A DNA stretch of 64,000 bases. Origin: Marinimicrococcus sp033875255 (GTDB lineage Bacteria; Pseudomonadota; Alphaproteobacteria; Geminicoccales; Geminicoccaceae). Positions 25,948 through 32,658 of the stretch are shown here, one piece after another. The number at the start of each line of letters is the position of its first letter. The first letter of the stretch is position 1. The DNA is taken from assembly GCA_033875255.1 (NCBI GenBank), contig JAWZSN010000005.1, positions 155,679 to 219,678 on the forward strand, written 5' to 3'. The notes under the pieces are model-generated. The model ran no database searches, had not been told where the DNA came from, and saw nothing but the letters and a program-made list of their open reading frames with translations. Both the position numbers and the translations under genes were made by a program.

Positions 25948-26342
25948 TGCCGGGCTCCCGGGCTGCCCTGCCGCTCCGCCACATTTGCACCTCTTGCCTC
26001 CGGCCCCGCCGCGATCCTCCGTGCCATGAGGTCTAGCAGAACGGTGCCGCGAGCGCATGTCTGCAGGCTCATCGTAGACCGTCGGAAGAGGCGGCGGACC
26101 CGTCCCAAGATCCGGCGGGACAGCGGCCGGCGAAAGGCCGCGCGCCGCATGCAGCGGGGATGTTCGGGCATGCCGAGAAGTTTCAGCGTCGAGACGGTGC
26201 TGAGCGAGTCCCGGCAACGCCACACGGCACGTAACCCGCAAAGGCCCGGGCGCTGCGCGCGGCTTCTTCTTGTTGGCTGCCTGTCAGTCGGCGGCGGTGC
26301 CAGCCGGGCAGGGAGGGCTCCCTGCCCGGCTGGCGGAGCATG
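25948..26342. other. Intergenic region between ask and the ECF operon
   Basis: About 395 bases without a supported gene. It must hold the promoter of the ECF-anti-sigma-sorAB operon (minus strand), though no clear -35/-10 was recognised. On the plus strand at 26242-26270 there is one copy of the GGCGCTGCGCGCGGCTTC-type hairpin core followed by TTCTTCTT, with no plus-strand gene in front of it. The ect operon terminator is at 26300-26333. Confidence 0.6.
26300..26333 (-). terminator. Hairpin at the end of the ectABCD-ask operon
   Basis: Perfect 16-bp arms CCAGCCGGGCAGGGAG/CTCCCTGCCCGGCTGG separated by GG, ten bases after the ask stop codon on the minus strand. No T-run follows. It is one of the longest perfect hairpins in the window. 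Confidence 0.7.
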
Positions 26343-27788
26343 TCAGGCCGCGCGGACCAGGCCTTCCGCCGGCATCTCGCGGTGCTGCTCGACGAGGGCG
26401 GCGTGCAGCGTGCCGATGGCGCGCTCGAAGTCGGCCTCGTCGAGGACGAACTGCAGGTCGACCTTGCGCATCAGCTCGTGGAAGGCGAGCGGCTCGATGC
26501 CCGCCTCGGCCAGGGCTCCCAGCGCGCGCATCGTCAGGTGCGGGATTCTCAGGTTGCGGCCGATGGCCGAGACGATGGCGACCTTGCGGGTGGCGATCGC
26601 AGCCGAGCTGTAGCGCTCGGTGAGGTCGTGCTCGACCCGCCTGATGCTCTTGAGCGAGCCCTCGAGGAAGTGGGTGATGGTGTTGGCGTTGGAGGTCTTG
26701 GCGACGATCCGCACGCGATGGCGCTTGAGCGCGTCGAGGATCGCTGCGTCGTAGCCCTTCACACCGACCATGTCCTGCTCGAAGAACTCGAACGCGAACA
26801 CGCCCTTGAGCCCGGTCACGATCTCGACGCCGGGCTCGGCCGTGCCGCGGGTGCCGACGATCAGCGTGCCTTCCTCGTCCGGCCGGAACGTGTTCTTGAC
26901 CCGCAGCGGGATGCCCGCCTGGCGCAGCCCCTTGGCGGCACGCGGGTGGATCGCCTCCATCCCCATGTTGGAGAGCTGGTCGGCCACGTCGTAATTGGTC
27001 CGGCCGATCACCTGCACCTTGTCGATCCCGACGATGCGCGGATCGGCGCTGCACAGATGGTGCTCCTTGTGGATGATCGCCTCGCGCGCCCCGGTAAGCA
27101 CCGCCACCCGCGAGAACGTCACCTCGGTGTAGCCGCGGTCGTAGGTGCCCATCAGCGCCTCGCGACACTGCGCGTAGCCGCTGACGATGGGCAGCGTCGT
27201 GGCGAGGTCGATGTCCTGGAAGGCGTTCCCGATCCGCTCGTCGAGGCGCGGCTGGCTCTCGTCGCGCCAGCCGGTGAGGTCCACCAGCAGCGCGTTCACG
27301 CCGCGCCGGCGCAGCAGCAGCGTGGTGTTGAACGCCGAGTGCGCCTCGCCCAGGGCCGAGATCATCTCGCGCACCGTCAAGAGATGCTCCTCCAGCCGGA
27401 AATGGCCGTAGGAGCAGAGCCGGTGCAGATCGACCAGACAGTTGCGCACGCCCAGGATGCGCTCCTCGACGAAGGCGTCGGCCTCGTTGCGGTCGGCACT
27501 GTCGGGCAGCACCCGGGCGTTGAGCTCGCGCATCGCCCGGGCAACCCCGTCCAGCGCCGCGTTCCACGCCTCCTCGGGACCGGCATCGGCGAAGAGCGCG
27601 TAGACCCCCGCCTCGCCGGTCTTCTTGTGCTCGAGGAGCTTGTTGGTGATGCCGGCATAGGCCGACACCACGAACACGCGGTTGTAGAGCGCTGCGCCCT
27701 CGCGCCCCGCGAGGAGCACGTTCTCGAGCAGCGCCTCGGTCTGGAGCATCGAGGTGCCGCCGATCTTCTCGACGGTATGTCCTGCCAT
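26343..27788 (-). CDS. ask: Aspartate kinase of the ectoine operon (Ask_Ect type)
   Basis: 481 residues. Phosphorylates aspartate, the first step towards aspartate semialdehyde for ectoine. The kinase signature is VEKIGGTSM at the N-terminus; SAYAGITN, TVREMISALGE, SGYAQCREA and DRGYTEVTFS follow, and the C-terminal third carries ACT-type regulatory domains (VAIVSAIGRNLR). This length and N-terminus match the specialised aspartokinases found only in ectoine operons. The ATG at 27788 is preferred; a GTG at 27800 overlaps the ectD stop. A dedicated kinase would keep flux independent of lysine/threonine feedback. Confidence 0.93.
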   Translation of the reverse strand: MAGHTVEKIGGTSMLQTEALLENVLLAGREGAALYNRVFVVSAYAGITNKLLEHKKTGEAGVYALFADAGPEEAWNAALDGVARAMRELNARVLPDSADRNEADAFVEERILGVRNCLVDLHRLCSYGHFRLEEHLLTVREMISALGEAHSAFNTTLLLRRRGVNALLVDLTGWRDESQPRLDERIGNAFQDIDLATTLPIVSGYAQCREALMGTYDRGYTEVTFSRVAVLTGAREAIIHKEHHLCSADPRIVGIDKVQVIGRTNYDVADQLSNMGMEAIHPRAAKGLRQAGIPLRVKNTFRPDEEGTLIVGTRGTAEPGVEIVTGLKGVFAFEFFEQDMVGVKGYDAAILDALKRHRVRIVAKTSNANTITHFLEGSLKSIRRVEHDLTERYSSAAIATRKVAIVSAIGRNLRIPHLTMRALGALAEAGIEPLAFHELMRKVDLQFVLDEADFERAIGTLHAALVEQHREMPAEGLVRAA

Positions 27789-27796
27789 GACCTGCC

Positions 27797-28720
27797 TCAC
27801 GCCGCCGCCGCGAGCGAGCGGGCGGGGGCGCGGCGCAGGGGCTCGATCTTCTCGCGGGTCGCCACGAAGTCGGGCCGCGGCTTGGCCGGACCGAACGGCG
27901 CCTCGAGCCGGTTCGACATGGCATTGAACACGAAGAACGCGTTCGATCGCGGCATCGGCGTGATGTTGCTGGCCGATCCGTGCATCGTGTTGCAGTCGAA
28001 GATCACCACCGAGCCGGCGCGGCCCGTGGGCGCCACGAGGCCGCCCTCCTCGACCAGCCGGGCGAGGCCCTGCTCGTCGGGCACGCCGACCTCCTGCTTG
28101 CGCAGCGAGTCCTTGTAGTGATCCTCGGGCGTCTCGCCGATGCAGGTGAGGTAGCGCTTGTGCGAACCGGGCACGAGCATCAGCGGGCCATTGTGGGGCG
28201 AGTTGTCGGTCAGGAGCACCGACATCGAGAGTGCCCTCATGCGCGGCATGCCGTCTTCCACGTGCCAGGTCTCGAAGTCGGAGTGCCAGTAGAACTCCTT
28301 GCCCCGAAAGCCCGGCTTGTAGTTCAGCCGCGACTGGTGGAGGTAGACTTCCTCGCCCAGGATGTAGCGTGCGACGTCGGCCAGCCGGGGATCGGCGGCG
28401 AGACGCAGGAACAGCTCGCTTTGCGCATGGATCCTGAAGATCGAGCGCACGTCGCCAGAGCCCAGCTCGGTGAACACGGTCTCCTTGTCCAGCGCGGCGC
28501 CGGGGCTGCGCAGGCGGCCCGACTCGGCTTCCAGGCTCGCCACCTCCTCCTCGCTCAAGAGTCCCTCGAGGAAGAGAAAGCCGTTGGCGTCATAGGAATC
28601 GTGCTGCTCGCGGGTGAGCGGCGCATCCTTCGACCAGGTGGAATGGATCACCGGGTCGTGGCGCTCCAGGAACTTCGCCTCGGTGGTCTGGCGCGACGGA
28701 TAAAGGTCGGTGCGGCTCAT
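27797..28720 (-). CDS. ectD: Ectoine 5-hydroxylase
   Basis: 307 residues. 2-oxoglutarate/Fe(II) dioxygenase converting ectoine to 5-hydroxyectoine. The iron ligands are in the expected places: His146 and Asp148 (FYWHSDFETWH) and His248 (CNTMHGSASN), the same numbering as the well-studied Virgibacillus enzyme. The ectoine-binding loop FRGKEFYWHSDFETWHVEDG is complete. Lies between ectC and ask on the same strand. Confidence 0.97.
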   Translation of the reverse strand: MSRTDLYPSRQTTEAKFLERHDPVIHSTWSKDAPLTREQHDSYDANGFLFLEGLLSEEEVASLEAESGRLRSPGAALDKETVFTELGSGDVRSIFRIHAQSELFLRLAADPRLADVARYILGEEVYLHQSRLNYKPGFRGKEFYWHSDFETWHVEDGMPRMRALSMSVLLTDNSPHNGPLMLVPGSHKRYLTCIGETPEDHYKDSLRKQEVGVPDEQGLARLVEEGGLVAPTGRAGSVVIFDCNTMHGSASNITPMPRSNAFFVFNAMSNRLEAPFGPAKPRPDFVATREKIEPLRRAPARSLAAAA

Positions 28721-28762
28721 TCTCTTCTCCCCAGTTGCTGCCGGTGCGTCGTGGTTCCTCTT

Positions 28763-29155
28763 TCAGACGGTCTCCGCCTCGAGGGCGTAGGCGCCGGTCT
28801 CGTCATGAACCTCGAGGCCGTTGAGCGGCGGATTGAAGACGCAGGCCATCATCATCTCGGTCGTGCCGCGCAGCACGTGCCGGTCGTTCTTGTCGAGCGC
28901 GTACATCACGCCCGGGCGGATCTCGTGGATCTCGCCGGTGGCGAGGTCCTCGATCGAGCCCTGCCCGGACATGCAGTAGACGCACTCGAGATGGTTCTTG
29001 TAGTGCATCGGCAGCTCGGCGCCGGCGTGGATCTTGGTGATGTGGAAGGAGTAGCCCATCCTGTCGTCCTTCAAGAGCAGGCGGGTGCTCTCCCAGCCCT
29101 TGGAGACCACGTGGCGGCGGCTCTTGAGGGCGTCGTCGAGGTCGCGAACGATCAT
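28763..29155 (-). CDS. ectC: Ectoine synthase
   Basis: 130 residues. Cupin-fold enzyme that cyclises N-gamma-acetyl-diaminobutyrate to ectoine. MIVRDLDDALKSRRHV at the N-terminus, metal/substrate positions in HYKNHLECVYCMSGQGSIED, and PGVMYALDKNDRHVLRG are diagnostic. AAGGA precedes the ATG at 29155. Confidence 0.97.
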   Translation of the reverse strand: MIVRDLDDALKSRRHVVSKGWESTRLLLKDDRMGYSFHITKIHAGAELPMHYKNHLECVYCMSGQGSIEDLATGEIHEIRPGVMYALDKNDRHVLRGTTEMMMACVFNPPLNGLEVHDETGAYALEAETV

Positions 29156-29193
29156 GTCGGAGTCCTTTGAATTTTGGCCCGGGGAAGGGCGGA

Positions 29194-30501
29194 TTATTCG
29201 GCGGCGACCGCCAGGGAGCCGAGGACGGCGTCCATGGCCTGCTCGAGAATGTCGAGACCGCGTGCAAGCTCGTCGTCGGCAATGGTGAGCGGTGCCAGCA
29301 CCTTCATGATCTGGCCGTGGCCGCCGCTGGTCTCGATCACGAGGCCGTTGGCGAAACACTCGGCCACGATGGCGTCGGCCGTCTCGCCGGTGCCCACGTC
29401 GATGCCGCGCATCATCCCGCGGCCCTTGGTGAAGGTCTGGCCCGGATGCTTCTTGGCCATCGCCTCGAGCCGCTCGCGGAGGATCTCGCCCTTGCGCGCC
29501 ACGTCTTTTTGGAGCCGGTCGTCGCGCCAGAACTTCTCGAGCGCGGCGCGGGCGGTCACGAAGGCGTGGCAGTTGCCGCGGAACGTCCCGTTATGCTCGC
29601 CGGGTGCCCACTGGTCGAGCTCACGCTTCATGAGCGTGACGGCAAAGGGCAGGCCCATGCCGGAGAGCGACTTGGCGAGCGTCACGATGTCGGGACTGAC
29701 TCCGGCCTGCTCGAAGCTGAAGAAGCTGCCGGTCCGGCCGCAGCCGGCCTGGATATCGTCGATGATGAAGAGCGCGCCGTTCTCGCGGGCCAGCGCCTCG
29801 ATGCGACGCAGCCAGGCGGCCGAGGCGACGTTGAGCCCGCCTTCGCCCTGTACCGTCTCGACGATGATGGCGGCCGGCGCGTCGACGCCGCCGGAAGGAT
29901 CGGCCAGCATCCGCTCGAGGATCGCCGCCGTGTCGACGTCGGCACCCAGATAGCCGTCATAGGGCAGGCGGGTGACGCCGCCCAGCTGCACCCCGGCGGC
30001 ACCGCGATGGGTACCGTTGCCGGTAGCCGCCAGGGCGCCCACGGTCACGCCGTGAAAGCCGTTGGTAAAGGCGATCACGTTGTGCCGGCCGGTGATCTTG
30101 CGGGCGAGCTTGAGCGCCGCCTCGACCGCGTTGGCGCCGGTCGGGCCGGGGAACTGGAGGCGATAGTCGAGCTTCCGGGGCTCGAGAATCGTCCGCTCGA
30201 ACTCCTCGAGGAAGGCTTCCTTGGCGTCCGAGTAGAAATCGAGCCCGTGGGCGAGGCCGTCCTTCTCGATATAGTCGAGCAACGCCGCCTTCAGGTCAGG
30301 GTCGTTGTGCCCGTAATTGAGGGTCGAGCACCCCGCCAGGAAGTCGATATAGCGGGTACCGTCGGCGGCCTCGAGCGTGGCGCCGCGTGCGCGCGCGAAG
30401 CGGGCCGGCAGGCTGCGGCAGTAGCTGCGGACGTTCGACTCGAGGCGCGCCGAAGCGGTCTTCTCGGGCGTGTGGCGGGGCTCGTCAGTGCCGGTGGGCA
30501 T
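29194..30501 (-). CDS. ectB: Diaminobutyrate-2-oxoglutarate transaminase
   Basis: 435 residues. PLP-dependent class III aminotransferase making diaminobutyrate from aspartate semialdehyde and glutamate. FLAGCSTLNYGHNDPDLKAA, FPGPTGANAVEAALKLAR, FTNGFHGVT, IIDDIQAGCGRTGSFFSFE and the PLP lysine in TLAKSLSGMGLP are all present. The ATG at 30501 (GAGGAA upstream) is preferred to a GTG at 30513 that lacks a ribosome site. Confidence 0.97.
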   Translation of the reverse strand: MPTGTDEPRHTPEKTASARLESNVRSYCRSLPARFARARGATLEAADGTRYIDFLAGCSTLNYGHNDPDLKAALLDYIEKDGLAHGLDFYSDAKEAFLEEFERTILEPRKLDYRLQFPGPTGANAVEAALKLARKITGRHNVIAFTNGFHGVTVGALAATGNGTHRGAAGVQLGGVTRLPYDGYLGADVDTAAILERMLADPSGGVDAPAAIIVETVQGEGGLNVASAAWLRRIEALARENGALFIIDDIQAGCGRTGSFFSFEQAGVSPDIVTLAKSLSGMGLPFAVTLMKRELDQWAPGEHNGTFRGNCHAFVTARAALEKFWRDDRLQKDVARKGEILRERLEAMAKKHPGQTFTKGRGMMRGIDVGTGETADAIVAECFANGLVIETSGGHGQIMKVLAPLTIADDELARGLDILEQAMDAVLGSLAVAAE

Positions 30502-30554
30502 GGCTTTCCTCACGGTCTCGATTTTTCAGGGGATGCGGTGATCGGCGGGCGCGC

Positions 30555-31103
30555 TCAGGCCGTACGGGCGGCGCTTCCAAACGGGCCGATCGCCACGAGG
30601 TGCTCGGTGTCGTGCTGGCCGCCGAAGTGAGCGTCACGCTCGAACCAGGCCCGGTGGGTGAGCGGAGCACCGAAGCCTTCGGCAACCGAGTGGAACAGCG
30701 CCCAGGATGCGGCGTTGTCCGGGGTGATGGTCGTCTTGATGCGCCGCACGTGGCGGCAGGGTGCATCGCGCAGCAGGTCGGTGACCAGGCGCTTGGCAAG
30801 TCCCTTGCCACGGGCGCTGGCGCTCACCGCGACCTGCCAGATGAACAGCGTGTCGGGCTCCGCCGGCGGCAGATAGCCTGACACCCAGCCGACCACCTCA
30901 CCGTCACGCTCGGCCAGCCGGCACGTGTCGGCGAAATGGGTGCACTGAAGCAGGTTGCAGTAGAGCGAGTTCTCGTCCAGGGCGCCGCTGCTGCCGATCA
31001 GGGCATTGACGGCCTCGCCATCCTCTGCGGTCGGCCGGCGAAGCACGATCTCGGCGTGGATGTCCTCGGCCTTGGGCCGATGGCTTTGCTTGATGAGGTG
31101 CAT
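30555..31103 (-). CDS. ectA: Diaminobutyrate acetyltransferase
   Basis: 182 residues. GNAT-fold enzyme that acetylates L-2,4-diaminobutyrate. IVLRRPTAEDGEAVNALI at the N-terminus, then LDENSLYCNLLQCTHFADTC (substrate site) and WQVAVSASARGKGLAKRL (acetyl-CoA site). ATG 31103 has GAGG just upstream; an ATG at 31145 would add 14 residues but has no ribosome site and overlaps the probable operator. First gene of ectABCD-ask. Confidence 0.95.
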   Translation of the reverse strand: MHLIKQSHRPKAEDIHAEIVLRRPTAEDGEAVNALIGSSGALDENSLYCNLLQCTHFADTCRLAERDGEVVGWVSGYLPPAEPDTLFIWQVAVSASARGKGLAKRLVTDLLRDAPCRHVRRIKTTITPDNAASWALFHSVAEGFGAPLTHRAWFERDAHFGGQHDTEHLVAIGPFGSAARTA

Positions 31104-31435
31104 GGCCTCTTTGTCTGCTGTCTCCACGTTCACAAAACATTTCATTGTTCGAAGAATGTGTCAACCGGGCGGAGAAGATGCCCGAATGGCCGCCGCAATG
31201 TGGCAGCGAAAGGCCTGAAGAGGCGGAAAAAAATGACGGTAAAACAATGTATTAAAGAGTACGCTCATAAACGTCGCGGGACATCGCCTCGGAGCGATAT
31301 TTCGAGCAACGAAGGGCTGCCATGCGTCTGACGCGGGGATCCTTCCTTCGACGAAAGTTTTAGCTCTTGCGGAAAGGCGTTCGGGAACTAGGTTCGGCCG
31401 CAGCAGATGGGATCCGGCCGGCGAACGAGGACGCG
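31104..31435. promoter_or_regulatory. Divergent control region of the ect operon and its MarR gene
   Basis: About 330 bases between ectA (-) and the MarR gene (+). The stretch 31205-31275 is far more A/T-rich than its surroundings (runs such as GGAAAAAAATGACGG and ACAATGTATTAAAG), a feature of osmotically controlled ect promoters. A near-palindrome lies at 31143-31158, and TTCGACGAA occurs at about 31348. I could not assign -35/-10 boxes with confidence. Confidence 0.6.
31143..31158. promoter_or_regulatory. Near-palindrome upstream of ectA, probable MarR operator
   Basis: CATTGTTCGAAGAATG: 16 bases, symmetric around TTCGAA with one mismatched pair. It starts 40 bases before the chosen ectA ATG, and a half-site (ACAATG) recurs about 90 bases further upstream. 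MarR proteins such as EctR1 bind pseudopalindromes of this length. Binding is inferred. Confidence 0.5.
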
Positions 31436-31918
31436 ATGGAGCAGCGGGCGCAGACGGCGTTGATCGCGCTTCGCCGGATCTTGCGGGCGACGGAGCTTGG
31501 CTCCAAGCAGCTCGCCCGGACATTCCGGCTCACCACGTCGCAGCTCATCGTGCTCGAGATCTTGAGCGAGCGGGGGCAGGCGACGGCCGGCGCCATCGCC
31601 GCCCGTGCGGGGCTGGGCCAGGCGACCGTGACCGCGCTCGTCGACAAGCTCGAGCAGCGCGGACTGGTCGTTCGGCGGCGCGGCGAGGCCGACCGGCGGC
31701 AGGTCTGGATCGAGCTTCTGGACGAGGGGAGGCGTGCCCTGGCGGAAGTGCCCGGCACGCTGCAGACCCGGTTTCGCGACAAGTTCACCGGGCTCGAGGA
31801 CTGGGAGCAGGCTTATATCGTCGCTGCTCTCGAGCGAGTGGCGGCCCTGCTCGACGCCGACAAGATCGACGCTGCGCCCGTCCTCGATGTCGGCGAGATC
31901 GTCGAGCGGGGTTCCTGA
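31436..31918 (+). CDS. MarR-family regulator of ectoine genes (EctR/CosR-like)
   Basis: 160 residues. MarR fold: dimer helix (ALIALRRILRATELGSKQLA), winged helix at about 35-100 (TTSQLIVLEILSERGQATAG, ATVTALVDKLEQRGLVVRRR, then ADRRQVWIEL) and C-terminal helices (YIVAALERVAALLDADKID). MarR genes next to ectABC-ask (EctR1, CosR) repress the operon, so the same role is likely. It is divergent from ectA. The ATG at 31436 follows CGAGG; a longer upstream frame is not conserved. Confidence 0.88.
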   Translation: MEQRAQTALIALRRILRATELGSKQLARTFRLTTSQLIVLEILSERGQATAGAIAARAGLGQATVTALVDKLEQRGLVVRRRGEADRRQVWIELLDEGRRALAEVPGTLQTRFRDKFTGLEDWEQAYIVAALERVAALLDADKIDAAPVLDVGEIVERGS

Positions 31919-31947
31919 GCTTCTTCGGCGTGACAGGCCGCTGGCCA

Positions 31948-31964
31948 GGCGGCGATGGGCCGCC
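31948..31964. terminator. Hairpin between convergent MarR and XRE genes
   Basis: GGCGGC-GATGG-GCCGCC, 6-bp arms, between the stops of the two convergent regulator genes. No T-run; weak evidence. Confidence 0.4.
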
Positions 31965-31982
31965 CCGCGATAGTCCGGCTCG

Positions 31983-32417
31983 CTAGTCGGCAGCGTTGCC
32001 GCTGTCCTCGGCCGCCAGCACGCGGGCGAGGCTGCAAAGCGCCTCCTGGTGCTTACGGCTGCCGATATTGGCGAAGTTCCGGGCGAGCTCGAGCAGCATG
32101 CGCTGCTGCGGCAGCATCGTCGCCGGCTGCGTCCGGGGCTCGCTGGTGGGGTCGGCGTCCTCGAAGAAGTAGCCGATCTCGACGCCCAGTGCCTGGGCAA
32201 TCTGGTAGAGGCGGCCGGCCGAGATCCGGTTGATGCCGGTCTCGTACTTGTGGGCCTGCTGGTAGGTGACCCCGATCAGCTCCGCCATCTGCTGCTGCGT
32301 CAGGCCGAGCATGATGCGGCGCTGCCGGATGCGAAGGCTGACATAGTGGTCCACGTCCAGCGCCCTGCTTCGCCCGCCCGTCGTCTTCGCGACGAGCTTG
32401 CCCGCGACCTGCGTCAT
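31983..32417 (-). CDS. XRE-family (Cro/CI-type) transcriptional regulator
   Basis: 144 residues. Helix-turn-helix at about residues 28-85: RIRQRRIMLGLTQQQMAELI, then GVTYQQAHKYETGINRISAG and RLYQIAQALGVEIGYFF. This layout is common in alphaproteobacteria. The C-terminal part (MLPQQRMLLELARNFANIGS) is helical and probably dimerises. An inverted repeat 43 bases upstream (32460-32483) suggests autoregulation. Target genes unknown; it is not obviously linked to the ect operon beyond position. Confidence 0.88.
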   Translation of the reverse strand: MTQVAGKLVAKTTGGRSRALDVDHYVSLRIRQRRIMLGLTQQQMAELIGVTYQQAHKYETGINRISAGRLYQIAQALGVEIGYFFEDADPTSEPRTQPATMLPQQRMLLELARNFANIGSRKHQEALCSLARVLAAEDSGNAAD

Positions 32418-32459
32418 GAGGTGAGCACTCCGATGATTTCCGTTGCCTGGGTATAGCCC

Positions 32460-32483
32460 ATTTTAGCTGGATTTGGCTAAAAT
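32460..32483. promoter_or_regulatory. Inverted repeat upstream of the XRE gene, probable operator
   Basis: ATTTTAGC-8 bases-GCTAAAAT, perfect 8-bp arms in an A/T-rich island (32455-32515) that contrasts with the GC-rich genome. TATACC, a possible -10 of the XRE promoter, lies just downstream on the minus strand, so binding here could block transcription. Confidence 0.55.
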
Positions 32484-32658
32484 ATCACAGAATTTTTAAA
32501 CTTAAAGGTGCATCATGCGGCCATCGGATGGAAGATTTATCCACTCAGGGTTGGCTTCGCGAAAAAGCTAGGACTGCTGGCGCGCAACGTCCAGCATGGC
32601 TGTCGGCAGTTGCCCCTCCTGTATGGCGAAAAGACACGTGCTTGCGGGTTGGGGGCGC

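Noticed and set aside
25948..26342. Plus-strand frames of 100 or more codons between ask and the ECF operon
   Set aside because: Arg/Ser/Pro-rich with no ribosome site or family match; they run through the ect terminator hairpin.
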